DNA of 64,000 nt from JAUIAI01 sp041396685 (GCA_041396685.1 JAWKYD010000009.1:186001-250000); one strand, 5' to 3'. Counted from the stretch's first letter, positions 51,525 through 61,137 are shown. Notes: a model not told the origin generated them from the sequence alone. Made by a program: numbers and translations.

Positions 51525-53170
51525 CCTTTCGCTCCGGAACGGCGAATGGCCTTCACGACCAGATCGACATCGAATGCGAGCGCGGTCTTGGACTGGCTGA
51601 CGAAACTCTCCGACAAAGAGGCGCCGGGCGCAGGGTCGTAGGGCAGGACCAGCCGTTCGAGACTGCAGTCGCAATAAGAAAGCATGCGTTGCAGCAGCGC
51701 GCTGACCTGTTCATTCGCCTCGCTCTTGCTGAGCGTCTGTCCGACCTCGCCACTGATCATGAGCTTGATCGGTACGGCCGGTTCCGATTCCGCGCTGCCG
51801 GCCACGGCCACGCCCTCCGTTCCTGGCATCGCTTCGGTAGCCATACTGGGCATAGGCGCGCCCGCGCCGGCATCGCTGCCCAAGGGCAGGCGAAGCCATT
51901 GCACGCGCGACAGCGTCAGACCGTCGCTGGAACCCATCCCCGCCGCGATCAATTCGAGCATGTCGCGCGTGGGGATGTTGCGAGCGCGCAGCCGCTGCGC
52001 GCTCGATGTGATCGCGTTGACCTCCTCCGCGCTGACGCCGTATCGCTCCAGCCGGGCGGTGAGTTCGGCCGCGCGTCGTTCGCTGCGGGCATGCTGCTGC
52101 GTGCTTGCCTCGGTATCGGGCAGAACCAACTCCGCAACCAGGCCTCCGGCCAGGGTCATCACGAGGCCGATCGCGGTCACGGCAAGCGATCCCGACCAGA
52201 GGCGCTGCTTCCAGATGCCGAGGTTGTCGTAGTGGCGGATTCGCGGCGTTGCGTACTGAATGCGATCCGAGCCCTGGCGTATGCCCCAGATCCAGGGAGC
52301 CAACTCGGGCGCCTGCGGAATCTCGAGCGGTGCGAAGGTCTGGTGCGGAATCAGCGCCACGCGGGCGCTCTGGCCGCCGTTCAGAGTCAGGCTGGCCGGT
52401 AGCTCGCGGGCATGCTGCAGTCCGGACTCGATGATCCAGATGGTGAAGCGCGATTCGTCCACCGCTTCACGGGTCAGACGCCTGGACGCAGTCAGATACT
52501 GGATGGTCCGGTTGATTTCGCCCTGGATCGCCTTGGGACGGGTGTCGTGTGCGACCGCGAGTCGCGAGAACTGAACGACGCCGTCGATGATCAGCGTTTG
52601 GCGCAGGCCTCCCTTGGCGATGCTCAGCAGCAGGCCGTTGTCGCCGCCGCCTGTCTGCGACCGGACTTTCGGCGCCAGCAGTGATGGAGAACTGAAGCCC
52701 GCGATCCGGATCTTGCACTGGAGCAGGGCGTCGATCCAGGGCTTCACGACCTGTTCGTCGATCAGACCGCAAAGGTAGACCCGCCGACCGACGATCGCAT
52801 TGGCGCCGGGTGCTTTGTCGGTCGCGCGCCGCCGCGACAATTTCTGCGGGGCCAGCGCACGCGAAGCAACGAACTCCGACTCACGAAACCGCTGGGAGAT
52901 GCGCTTCTTGATCAGGTTGTCCTGGTCGCGCTTGGCGAGCTTCGGAATCTCCTCGATGACATGGGACTCGTCGACCGTGTCGACCAGCAGGTAGAAGCGG
53001 TCGCGTTGAAGCGAGCTCGCCCACGGTGCGAACGAGGGGTCGATCGTGGCCGTTCCGCCTTCCTCGACCAAACTGAAGTTGCGCAACTCCGCAACGGTGT
53101 CGCCGGTCAGGCGGATTCCGATCGCGCTGTCCTGCCAGATATACAGGTAGGTGCTTGCTCGTCGCTTCAT
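51521..53170 (-). CDS. MshI-like PilM-PilN fusion protein
   Basis: A 549-residue protein joining a cytoplasmic PilM/actin-like domain (residues 1-310; LLLSIAKGGLRQTLIIDGVVQFSRL region, GEINRTIQYL) to a PilN-like part: membrane helix 328-350, a coiled coil (TQQHARSERRAAELTARLERY) and a periplasmic ferredoxin-like domain. In type IVa pili these are two proteins; here they are covalently linked. It connects the cytoplasmic motor to the periplasmic alignment complex. It lies 3 bp after mshG and overlaps the PilO-like gene by four bases. Confidence 0.8.
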   Translation of the reverse strand: MKRRASTYLYIWQDSAIGIRLTGDTVAELRNFSLVEEGGTATIDPSFAPWASSLQRDRFYLLVDTVDESHVIEEIPKLAKRDQDNLIKKRISQRFRESEFVASRALAPQKLSRRRATDKAPGANAIVGRRVYLCGLIDEQVVKPWIDALLQCKIRIAGFSSPSLLAPKVRSQTGGGDNGLLLSIAKGGLRQTLIIDGVVQFSRLAVAHDTRPKAIQGEINRTIQYLTASRRLTREAVDESRFTIWIIESGLQHARELPASLTLNGGQSARVALIPHQTFAPLEIPQAPELAPWIWGIRQGSDRIQYATPRIRHYDNLGIWKQRLWSGSLAVTAIGLVMTLAGGLVAELVLPDTEASTQQHARSERRAAELTARLERYGVSAEEVNAITSSAQRLRARNIPTRDMLELIAAGMGSSDGLTLSRVQWLRLPLGSDAGAGAPMPSMATEAMPGTEGVAVAGSAESEPAVPIKLMISGEVGQTLSKSEANEQVSALLQRMLSYCDCSLERLVLPYDPAPGASLSESFVSQSKTALAFDVDLVVKAIRRSGAKG

Positions 53171-53173
53171 CGA

Positions 53174-54379
53174 TCAGGTCCCGACCTTGCTCAGAATGTC
53201 GTAGATGGGGCCGAGCACGGATGTCATGAGCCAGCCGAGCAAAAGGCCCAGAACCAGGGTGAGCATCGGCTCCACCATCGCCTCGATCCGGCCGATCGAC
53301 TCCTTGATGTCGCGGTCGTAGAAGTAGCTGATGCTCTTCAGACCCTTGTTGACTTCCCCGGTGGACTCGCCCACCTTGATCATGCGCAGCATGAGGTTCG
53401 GGAACAGTTCGGCCTTCGCGAACGCGTCGGTGATTCCGCGGCCGAACTCGATCTCGGTGATCGCCTTGTCGATGCCTTCGCTGAGAACGCGATTGGTCAT
53501 CGAGTCGCGCGCCACGCTCATCGCGCTCATCAGGGGCAGACCGGCCTCGTAGAGCATTCCCAGCATCGAGCAGAAACGCGACAAAAGGATCTTGTTCAGG
53601 ATGGGGCCGATGATCGGGATCTTGAGCTTCATGGCGTCGAGTTGGCGGCGTGCGACCGCTCCGCCGACCCGGATGAAGATCACCACCGCAATCCAGATGA
53701 ATATCGGCGAGATCAGCAATTGCCACCAATAGGTGCGCACGAACTCCGAGAGTTTGACGAGTATCAGCGTCTGTAGCGGCAGGTCTCCCTTGTTCATCGA
53801 CATGATGAAGCCCGACAGCTCCGGCACGAGGAACACGAGCATGAACGTGGTCACGCCGACGAGCACCGCGATCGTGAAGGCCGGATACATGATCATGCGT
53901 TTCATGTTCGAGGCCAGTTCGTCCTGCCAGCGAAGATTCTCCGACAGATTCTCGAATGCCTGACCGAGCTGCCCCGATTCCTCGCCCGAGCGGATCATGC
54001 CGACGAAGACCTCGTCGAACGCATCGGGAAAGGATGCCAGAGCGGCGGAGAACGACGTGCCGTCGGCCACAGCCTGATTGACCACAGACAAGATGTCTCG
54101 GAAGCTTCGGTTCTCGAGCGAATCGACCTGATCCTGCAATGCCTCGGTGATCATCAGGCCTGCCTTGAGCGTAGTCTCCATGTGCATGCAGAAGTTGATC
54201 AGCTCGCGCCGCGGTGGGCGCGATTTGAACAACATTGCGCGCCTGCTCGGGCGCGCCTTGAGCAGCTCGAGACCCGCCCCGGCCAGGCGTGTCTCGAGTT
54301 CGCGCGGGTTCAGGGCTGGCAGACGTCCGCTGACGATACTGCCATCCGTGCCGACCGCGCGATAGTTGTAGATGCCCAT
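53174..54379 (-). CDS. mshG: Type IV pilus platform protein MshG (GspF/PilC family)
   Basis: A 401-residue polytopic inner-membrane protein with two GspF repeats. The first has FCMHMETTLKAGLMITEAL and the second RFCSMLGMLYEAGLPLMSAM, each followed by the typical GESTG-like segment (MIRSGEESGQLGQAF, MIKVGESTGEVNKGL). Three membrane helices are evident. It turns with the MshE ATPase to add pilins. It sits 12 bp after mshE and 3 bp before the PilM-PilN fusion gene. Confidence 0.92.
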   Translation of the reverse strand: MGIYNYRAVGTDGSIVSGRLPALNPRELETRLAGAGLELLKARPSRRAMLFKSRPPRRELINFCMHMETTLKAGLMITEALQDQVDSLENRSFRDILSVVNQAVADGTSFSAALASFPDAFDEVFVGMIRSGEESGQLGQAFENLSENLRWQDELASNMKRMIMYPAFTIAVLVGVTTFMLVFLVPELSGFIMSMNKGDLPLQTLILVKLSEFVRTYWWQLLISPIFIWIAVVIFIRVGGAVARRQLDAMKLKIPIIGPILNKILLSRFCSMLGMLYEAGLPLMSAMSVARDSMTNRVLSEGIDKAITEIEFGRGITDAFAKAELFPNLMLRMIKVGESTGEVNKGLKSISYFYDRDIKESIGRIEAMVEPMLTLVLGLLLGWLMTSVLGPIYDILSKVGT

Positions 54380-54391
54380 CGTCGGCAGGTC

Positions 54392-56137
54392 CTAGCGCGC
54401 GTCGCGTTCGAGCTGGTTCAGGTCGACGATCCGTCCCGCCTCGTCGAGCGAAGTCTCGCCGGCGGCGACACGGCGCATCGCGTCATCGAGCAACTCGAGG
54501 TAGCCCTTGGCGCGCAGGCGTCGGCGGATCTCCGGCACCGGCGTGCTCTCGGCGATCATATCGTCGATCTCGTCGTCGATGCGAAGGATCTCCAGCAGGG
54601 CCAGCCGTCCGCTGAAACCCTGGTGATCACAGTGTCGGCAGCCGGCTGGCTTGAACAGCTGAACCGGCGTGCTGCCGTCACCGACACGTAGCAAGCGGGC
54701 CGTCTCGGCATCGACCACATAGGGTTCCTTGCAATGCGAACACAACTTTCGGATCAGGCGCTGTCCCACGGCACCGATCAGGTTGCCGGCCAGGATCTCC
54801 GGCGTCAGTCCGAGATCCATCAGCCGGGGCAGCACGCCGAGTGCCGAGTTGGTATGCAGTGTCGAGTAGACCTGATGACCCGTCATGGCCGCGCGCAGTG
54901 CCATCGTTGCGGTTTCGCCGTCCCGTATCTCGCCGACGAGGATCACGTCCGGGTCCTGGCGCATCAACGACTTGATTCCGCCGGCGAAGTCCATCTTCAA
55001 GCCGGCCGCGAGATTCGATTGGCGGATCATCGGGATCGGATACTCGACCGGATCCTCGAGCGTCATGATGTTGACCGCCTCGTTGTTCAGCTTGCCCAGG
55101 ATCGAATACAGCGTCGTGGTCTTGCCGCTGCCGGTCGGCCCGGTCACCAGGAACATGCCGTCAGGGCGCGAGATCATCGCTTCGAGCTGCGCGCGTTGCT
55201 CGTCGGTGATCGGCATCTTCTCGAACGGCACCAGGCCTCGCGCCCGATCGAGAATCCGTAGCACTACGTTTTCGCCGTACAAGGTCGGTTGCGAGGCGGC
55301 GCGAAAATCGATCTGGCGGCCGTTCATCAGCAGCGACGTTCGGCCGTCCTGGGCAGCGCGCGATTCGGCGATGTTCATCGAGCAGATCACCTTCAGGCGC
55401 ACGAGCATCGGCGGCCAGTAGGTGTTGTGCAGCGAACGTATCTGGCGCAAGACGCCGTCGATCCGGTAGCGAATCCGTACGAAGCCGCTTTCGGGCTCGA
55501 AGTGGATGTCGCTCGCGCGACGCTGCACCGCATCGATCAGAATCGAGTCGATCAAGCGCACGACCGGGCCGGAGAACTCGCGGCCCGAGGTGTCGAGGCT
55601 GGCGTTGTCGACCTCGCCTGTCTCCATCTCGTGCAGGATGCCGTCGATCGACAGCGTATGCCCGTAGTGGTTCTCGATGGCGCTGCTGATCTCGCCGTCG
55701 GTGGCCATGCGGACGTCGATCTCCCACTGGCCATCGAGCGTCGCGCTCAGCTGGTCCAGCATCACGACGTCGCCCGGATTCGAGGAGGCGATCGTGAGCC
55801 TTTTCGCATCGCTGTCGACCGAGACGGGGAACACGCGATGGCGCTTGGCGAACTCGTTGGGTATCAGCGAGAGTGCGGCGGGGATGGGCACCAACCGGCT
55901 CAGATCGATCTGCTCGTGCCCTAGGTTCTCGGCCAGCGTTTCGCGCAGCGTCTTTTCGGTGACGAAGCCCAGCGAGACCAGAACCTGCCCGAGCGGATGG
56001 CCCGCGGCGCGTTGCTCCATCAGGGCGATGCGCAGCTGGTCCTGGCTGAGGATGCCGCGTTCGATCAGCAGCTCACCCAGCGGCTTGCGTGGCTGGGGGG
56101 ATTCGGGTTTCTTCTCTATGACGGCGTTTGCAGCCAT
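54392..56137 (-). CDS. mshE: Type IV pilus extension ATPase MshE (GspE/PilB family)
   Basis: A 581-residue hexameric motor. The N-terminus holds two tandem MshEN-type motifs (PLGELLIERGILSQDQL, 19-35; PLGQVLVSLGFVTEKTL, 48-64), which in MshE bind c-di-GMP; the arginine usual at the first position is proline here. The ATPase part has Walker A GPTGSGKTTT (333-342), the Asp box (LEDPVEYP), Walker B VILVGEIRDGETA, the His box STLHTNSA and a four-cysteine zinc site (CSHC 466-469, CRHC 500-503). ATP use drives pilus extension. Confidence 0.93.
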   Translation of the reverse strand: MAANAVIEKKPESPQPRKPLGELLIERGILSQDQLRIALMEQRAAGHPLGQVLVSLGFVTEKTLRETLAENLGHEQIDLSRLVPIPAALSLIPNEFAKRHRVFPVSVDSDAKRLTIASSNPGDVVMLDQLSATLDGQWEIDVRMATDGEISSAIENHYGHTLSIDGILHEMETGEVDNASLDTSGREFSGPVVRLIDSILIDAVQRRASDIHFEPESGFVRIRYRIDGVLRQIRSLHNTYWPPMLVRLKVICSMNIAESRAAQDGRTSLLMNGRQIDFRAASQPTLYGENVVLRILDRARGLVPFEKMPITDEQRAQLEAMISRPDGMFLVTGPTGSGKTTTLYSILGKLNNEAVNIMTLEDPVEYPIPMIRQSNLAAGLKMDFAGGIKSLMRQDPDVILVGEIRDGETATMALRAAMTGHQVYSTLHTNSALGVLPRLMDLGLTPEILAGNLIGAVGQRLIRKLCSHCKEPYVVDAETARLLRVGDGSTPVQLFKPAGCRHCDHQGFSGRLALLEILRIDDEIDDMIAESTPVPEIRRRLRAKGYLELLDDAMRRVAAGETSLDEAGRIVDLNQLERDAR

Positions 56138-56152
56138 GTCGGTCGGCGTCGT

Positions 56153-58102
56153 TCAGCGATTGAGGGTCGAGCGGAGGTCTTCGATGCGCTGGCGGGCCAC
56201 ACCCGGGTCGAAAGCCGCCGCGCGTTGCTCGGCGAGCGCGATCGCCCGTTGGTAGTGCTGGAGCGCCGCGCCGGGCTGATGCAGTCGATCGAGCGAGATC
56301 GCCAGGTTGAAGGCGAAATCGGGATTGGTCGGCTCCAGGCTGCTGGCTTCGAAGTAGGCCTGTTGCGCTTCGACCCATCGGTCCTGCTCGGCCAGGGTGT
56401 TGGCAAGCTCGAATGCGATGCCGGCGCCATTCAGGCCCGAGGCCATCAGGTTGCGTAGCCGGCTCTCACGAGCGGTCGGATCTTCGTCACGTGTCACGGA
56501 GAGCAGGCCTGCGCGCGCCACCGGATCGTTCGGGTCGATGGTCAGCGCGCGTTCGTACTGCTGCCGCGCCAGTCCGGTGTCCCCGCGGCGAGATGCGATG
56601 GCGGCCAGTCCCACCCAGGCGTCCGTGTCGAGTGGATTTCGAACCAGGACGTCCCGGTAGAGCTTCTCGGACTCGTCGAGCCGGTTCTGGCCGAATGCGC
56701 GATAGGCGCTGGTCTTCACCAAGGCGATACGCTCGGCTTGCGACAAGGAGCGTTTCAGACGCGGCAGCGCCGGAGTCTTGGCATCGGCACTCGCCGAGTC
56801 ATCGGCCCGCGAGGCCGGGGCGATCGGTGCCGGACGGGTTGCGGGGGCCGTCTCGGCGGGCGCGCGATCAGCCGGCGGCGACACCAGCGGAGCCTGGGTC
56901 GCGGTCGCGCGCGTCGACGCGCTTGCGACCGGGCGCGTGGATACCGCGGGCTTTGCGCCTGGTTTCGCGATTGGCCGCGGGCCGGGCGCAGCCGGCGTAT
57001 CAAACACGATGACACGACCGTCTTGATCGGCCGTCGCGGTCGTGCCGCCTTCGGCGATCATCCTGTCCAGCGGTGCGGCGGATGCGATCGTCGCAAGATC
57101 GGCCGAAGTCCACGTCGGGTCGCCGCCGGGCACGGGCACCGGCGACGTCGGATTCATGCCATGGTCGGGAGTCGCCATCGGATCGAGGCCGGAAACAGGC
57201 AGGCTGGCGAAATCCGGGCCACGCAGGCTTTCGTATCCCAGCCAGCCACCAACACCCAGACCCGCCAACAGCAGCAGCGCGAGCGACCCGCGCGAGAGAC
57301 GCTTCGACTTGCTCTTCGCGACTCGCTCGTCGTTCTCGCCGATCCGTTCTACCGGCGGGGACGCGACCGGATCCCCTGGCGCGATCGGACCCGAAGCTGC
57401 GGTGTCTTTGGCTTCGCCTGTCGGCGCAACCGTCCCACGTCGGGACGTGACTTGCTCTTGCTCCGTCCGAGCCGGCGCGGGCGAAACGACCGCGTCGCCG
57501 TCATTCAGTAGTCCGAGAGGCGAGGGCGGGGTCGCTTGTTCGGCATTGCCGCTCGGTTGGACCTCGGTGGTTTGGCGCGCCTCGATATCGGCGCGACCGT
57601 CGGAGCTCCAGTCGGTCTCGTCGAGCGGTGCAAATGCCAGCTCGCCGCCGGGCTCGCCACGATCATCGTTCGCGGGCGGTGCGTCCGCGCTGGCGGGCGC
57701 GTCGAACGCGTCCATCTCCATCATCGCAATCGCCGGTGCTTCCGCCGGCGTGGCGGCCCGAGCACGGCGCGCGGAGCGATTGTCTCCCTCGCGTCCTTGC
57801 GATTGATCGGTAGCCGATCGCGGTGGTGCCGGCGGTTGGAACTCGAGTGTCATGTTCCAGTCGACGGACGTCTCGGGTGCGTCCCGACCCGTCGGGGGTG
57901 CGGAATCAGGCGTGTCCGTCTCGTGCCGTCCCGAAGCGGAGTCGTGATCGATGGCGTCCGTCGATCCAATGGAGGCACCGTCGGCGGTGGAAGCCGACTG
58001 CGTCTTCGCTGGCGCGGGCGTGCCAGGCTCCTCGCCGGACTCGGAGTCGGCGCTGCGGTGCGAGCGTTCGGCCTGCTTGAGGGCCTTGATCAGAAGACTC
58101 AT
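56153..58102 (-). CDS. TPR protein of the pilus operon (MshN-like)
   Basis: A 649-residue protein. MSLLIKALKQAERSH is the short conserved start seen in MshN/GspB-type proteins. A long disordered Pro/Ala/Ser/Thr/Asp-rich region (20-265) follows, then a membrane helix (272-290), another Pro/Ala-rich linker, and TPR repeats from about 475 to 645 (FGQNRLDESEKLYRDVLVRNPLDTDAWVGLA and later units). It probably scaffolds assembly at the inner membrane. It overlaps mshL by four bases and precedes mshE by 15. Confidence 0.8.
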   Translation of the reverse strand: MSLLIKALKQAERSHRSADSESGEEPGTPAPAKTQSASTADGASIGSTDAIDHDSASGRHETDTPDSAPPTGRDAPETSVDWNMTLEFQPPAPPRSATDQSQGREGDNRSARRARAATPAEAPAIAMMEMDAFDAPASADAPPANDDRGEPGGELAFAPLDETDWSSDGRADIEARQTTEVQPSGNAEQATPPSPLGLLNDGDAVVSPAPARTEQEQVTSRRGTVAPTGEAKDTAASGPIAPGDPVASPPVERIGENDERVAKSKSKRLSRGSLALLLLAGLGVGGWLGYESLRGPDFASLPVSGLDPMATPDHGMNPTSPVPVPGGDPTWTSADLATIASAAPLDRMIAEGGTTATADQDGRVIVFDTPAAPGPRPIAKPGAKPAVSTRPVASASTRATATQAPLVSPPADRAPAETAPATRPAPIAPASRADDSASADAKTPALPRLKRSLSQAERIALVKTSAYRAFGQNRLDESEKLYRDVLVRNPLDTDAWVGLAAIASRRGDTGLARQQYERALTIDPNDPVARAGLLSVTRDEDPTARESRLRNLMASGLNGAGIAFELANTLAEQDRWVEAQQAYFEASSLEPTNPDFAFNLAISLDRLHQPGAALQHYQRAIALAEQRAAAFDPGVARQRIEDLRSTLNR

Positions 58103-60186
58103 CGGCCTGCCTCCGGGTTTTTCGGCTGCCCGGCGACTTCGATGACCTTGTCCGTCGACGCCGATTCCTTGTCCTTCGACGCGCGCTCATCGGATGGCTG
58201 CCGCCAATGCCTAGGCAGGGGAAGTCGGTCGGGGGTGCGGAAGAAGTCTTCCTTCGGCTGAAGCGGTTTCAGGTGGCGGAAATCGCCTTCCATGCTCGCG
58301 TCCTTGAGGACGATCGGGCGCAGGAAGATCACCAGCTCGCTTTTTTGAGCGTTGTCGTTGCGATAGCGGAACAACTCGCCAAAGAAGGGTACGTTGGCCG
58401 CGCCGGGGACCGCGTCGGTGCGATCGTCGACGGTTTCCTGCATCAGGCCGCCCATTACCGCGACATCGCCCGTCGCGACCTTCATGATCGACTCGATCTC
58501 ACGGGTCTGAATCTCCGGTACCCGGCTGACGACATTGTTTTGCGCCAGAGCCGGGCTCGGGTCGTTCACGAAGCCGATGATCCGCGAGATCGTGGGCCGC
58601 ACATTCATCGTCACCATGCCGGTGTCCTCGATCTGCGGCGTCACGCTCATCACGAAGCCGACCGGTACTGTGTTCGGTGTCGAGGTATAGGTCACGAGCG
58701 GCGCAGAGGTGTCCGTGCCCGGTGTCACCTGCACTTCGATCGTGAAATAGATGCGGTTGTCGACCACCTTGAGCACCGCGGTCTGATTGTTCAGCACGCT
58801 GATCTTCGGGCTCGACAGCACCTTGACCTTGCCGAAGCTCTGCAGCAGGGAGAGCGCGGCGCCGAGGTCGCCGCTGCTGCTGCTGCGCAGATACCGCATC
58901 ACGCCGAGGCTGGGTGTTTCGGCGCCGGACGCCACCGCGCCGCCCGGCAGATTGCCGTTGGTCGAGTTCGGGAAGTAGATGCCGGCGGGGCCCGATCCCG
59001 GCGCAATGCCCGTGCTCAGGGGATTCGTCCCTCCCGGCTGTTGCACGAACGACCAGCCGCTGCCATCGAGCCGGATCTTCTGCCAGTTGATGCCTTGCTG
59101 ATAGCTCTCGGAGAGCTGCACCTCGGCGATCGTGGCCTCGATGAGCACCTGCCGGCGCGCGGAGCCCATCACCTTGTCGATGTACTCGCGGACACGTTCA
59201 TGATCGTGCATGTTGGCGCGCACGGTGATCATGCCGGTTTCCCGGTTCGCGATCACGGCTTTCGGCAGTTCACCGGGCATGCCGTTCGCAGGCGCGGCGC
59301 CAGTGTTACCGCCACTGGTGCTTTGCGCGCCGCCGGATGTGGGGCTCGACGACGCGCCGCCGCCCGATGAACCGCCGCCCGAGGCGGTTCCTCCCGTGGC
59401 AGCGCCGCCAGACGAGCTGCCGCCCGACGAACCCCCGCCAGACGATCCGCCTCCGGATCCGCCGGATCCGGTCACTCCCGAACCCGCGCCGCTCGATGTG
59501 CCACCCGAGCTCCCGGAGCCGGAGTTCTCGCCGCCGGTGGCGGCGGTGACGCCCACGAGGGTGCGGACATTGGCGACCAGGGTGTCCCAGAACTGGTTGT
59601 TCGATTGGTTGACGATCCGTGTCGTCGAATTGTTGTTGGCTTCGCCGCCGCCGCCGCCGGCCCCGCCGGTGGAGCTAATCTGCGTGGCGATGCTGGTGCT
59701 CGCGCTGGCGGAGCGCGCGATGTTGACGTAGTCGATCGGGTAGTGGCGAATGAAGGGCGCGTCCGGCAGTATGACCAGGTTGTCGCCATCGAACTCATAA
59801 CGCAGGCTGACCTGACGCGACAATCGGTTGAGGATCTGCGGCAGCGTCTGCTCGATCGCGTTCAGGGTGACGCGGCCCCGAACCGCCGGGTGCACGTCGA
59901 CATTGATCTTGGCATCGCGCGCCATCGCGAACAGCAGGTCCGCGATCTCGACCTGGCTGACGACCACCGAGTAAGTCTCTAAAGCGGGTCCGTTGCGCGG
60001 CGGCGGCGGCGTCATCGGCGCGCGCACCGGCTGTGGAATCGAGGTCTGTGCAGCGTCTGCACCAACCAGCGAGGCAGGGCGATCGAGCAAGTGATAGTTG
60101 CCCGCAGGTTCGGGTGCGCTCGCGCAGCCTGCGAGCAACACCAGCGGAACCACTTTGGCCAGGCGGGGGGTGTTTCGATTGCTCAT
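58099..60186 (-). CDS. mshL: Secretin MshL (outer-membrane pilus channel)
   Basis: A 695-residue lipoprotein secretin. The lipobox is LLAG before Cys21. An N-domain (YSVVVSQVEIADLLFAMARDAKINVDVHPAVRG) and a second N-type domain lead to the secretin core with VQVTPG, the P-V-G-F-V segment (TVPVGFVMSVTPQI) and the late motif GDVAVMGGLM. Residues ~218-303 are an unusual Gly/Ser-rich insert. The length is at the long end for the family because of it. It is the first gene of the pilus operon and diverges from the ABC ATPase-mshM pair over 177 bp. Confidence 0.93.
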   Translation of the reverse strand: MSNRNTPRLAKVVPLVLLAGCASAPEPAGNYHLLDRPASLVGADAAQTSIPQPVRAPMTPPPPRNGPALETYSVVVSQVEIADLLFAMARDAKINVDVHPAVRGRVTLNAIEQTLPQILNRLSRQVSLRYEFDGDNLVILPDAPFIRHYPIDYVNIARSASASTSIATQISSTGGAGGGGGEANNNSTTRIVNQSNNQFWDTLVANVRTLVGVTAATGGENSGSGSSGGTSSGAGSGVTGSGGSGGGSSGGGSSGGSSSGGAATGGTASGGGSSGGGASSSPTSGGAQSTSGGNTGAAPANGMPGELPKAVIANRETGMITVRANMHDHERVREYIDKVMGSARRQVLIEATIAEVQLSESYQQGINWQKIRLDGSGWSFVQQPGGTNPLSTGIAPGSGPAGIYFPNSTNGNLPGGAVASGAETPSLGVMRYLRSSSSGDLGAALSLLQSFGKVKVLSSPKISVLNNQTAVLKVVDNRIYFTIEVQVTPGTDTSAPLVTYTSTPNTVPVGFVMSVTPQIEDTGMVTMNVRPTISRIIGFVNDPSPALAQNNVVSRVPEIQTREIESIMKVATGDVAVMGGLMQETVDDRTDAVPGAANVPFFGELFRYRNDNAQKSELVIFLRPIVLKDASMEGDFRHLKPLQPKEDFFRTPDRLPLPRHWRQPSDERASKDKESASTDKVIEVAGQPKNPEAGR

Positions 60187-60363
60187 CGATTTCTCAGGGT
60201 GCTAGCATGACTCGGTCACAGGCAAGGCCCTGCCGCCGGCGGGCGCGCAGGTCCGTTCCCAGAGATCTTGCGTCAGTCGCGTGAGATCCCTTGGCGCCAA
60301 TATCCGGGTTTCGCCTATCGAGTTCCCCGGATTGCCGCGCAGAACACGACAAACGGGCGACAG

Positions 60364-61137
60364 ATGGCTGATTCGGAGCGACCGACCGCCGGAGCTGATG
60401 TGCGGATTCCTGCTCTCGAGTGTCTTGACTTGGTCAAGAGCTACCGCGGACACCGTGCGCTCGAGGCCGTCAGCTTCACGATTCACGCAGGAGAATCGGT
60501 CGCCCTGATCGGCCCCAACGGCGCCGGCAAGACCAGCCTATTGAAGGTCGTCCTCGACTTCTCCCGGGCCGACTCCGGATCGGCGGTGCTATTCGGTGTC
60601 GATTCGCGCTCGCCGGATGCGCGCCGTTCGTTGGCCTTCCTGCCGGAACGGTTCTCGCCCAACCCCGAGATGACGGGTGCCGAGGTCCTGACCTTGCTCG
60701 GACGGCTGCGCGGGCAACGCTATGACGCGTCGGCGCGGTCGGCAGTGCTCGATCGTCTGGCTTTCCCATTCGAGGCGATCGACCGGGCGGTTCGCGGCTA
60801 TTCGAAGGGCATGCTGCAGAAGCTCGGGCTGGCGGCCGTCGTGCTCGCCGACGCCCCTCTGACCGTGCTCGATGAGCCCATGAGCGGCCTCGATCCGGTC
60901 GCCCGCATCACGATGCGCGATGTATTGCGCGATCTGCGCCGGCAGGGGCGCACATTGTTGTTCACCACCCACTCGCTGCATGATGTCGATCTCGTCTGCG
61001 ATCGCGTGTTGTTGCTCAATCGCGGCCGGCTGGTTTTCGATGGCAGCCCGCAGGCTATGTGCGAGCGCTTCGGTCACCACGATCTCGAGGCTGCATTCAT
61101 GGCGAGTCTGCACGCCGCCGAAGGGGAGCCGGCCTGA
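60364..61137 (+). CDS. ABC transporter ATP-binding protein (NosF/CcmA-like)
   Basis: A 257-residue ABC ATPase: Walker A GPNGAGKTSL, Q-loop equivalent AFLPERFSPN (a NosF-like sequence), signature YSKGMLQKLG (a variant of LSGGQ, as in NosF), Walker B LTVLDEPMSGLDP and the H-loop in TTHSLHD. It energises an ABC-2 permease; the NosY-like permease at 47319-48101 is the only candidate in the window. Its stop overlaps the mshM ATG (TGATG), so it is co-translated with a pilus gene. Confidence 0.9.
   Translation: MADSERPTAGADVRIPALECLDLVKSYRGHRALEAVSFTIHAGESVALIGPNGAGKTSLLKVVLDFSRADSGSAVLFGVDSRSPDARRSLAFLPERFSPNPEMTGAEVLTLLGRLRGQRYDASARSAVLDRLAFPFEAIDRAVRGYSKGMLQKLGLAAVVLADAPLTVLDEPMSGLDPVARITMRDVLRDLRRQGRTLLFTTHSLHDVDLVCDRVLLLNRGRLVFDGSPQAMCERFGHHDLEAAFMASLHAAEGEPA

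Noticed and set aside
59278..59535. Repeat array in the secretin gene as a CRISPR or satellite
   Set aside because: The repeats are in-frame codons for Gly/Ser within a good secretin gene; there are no spacers of constant length.
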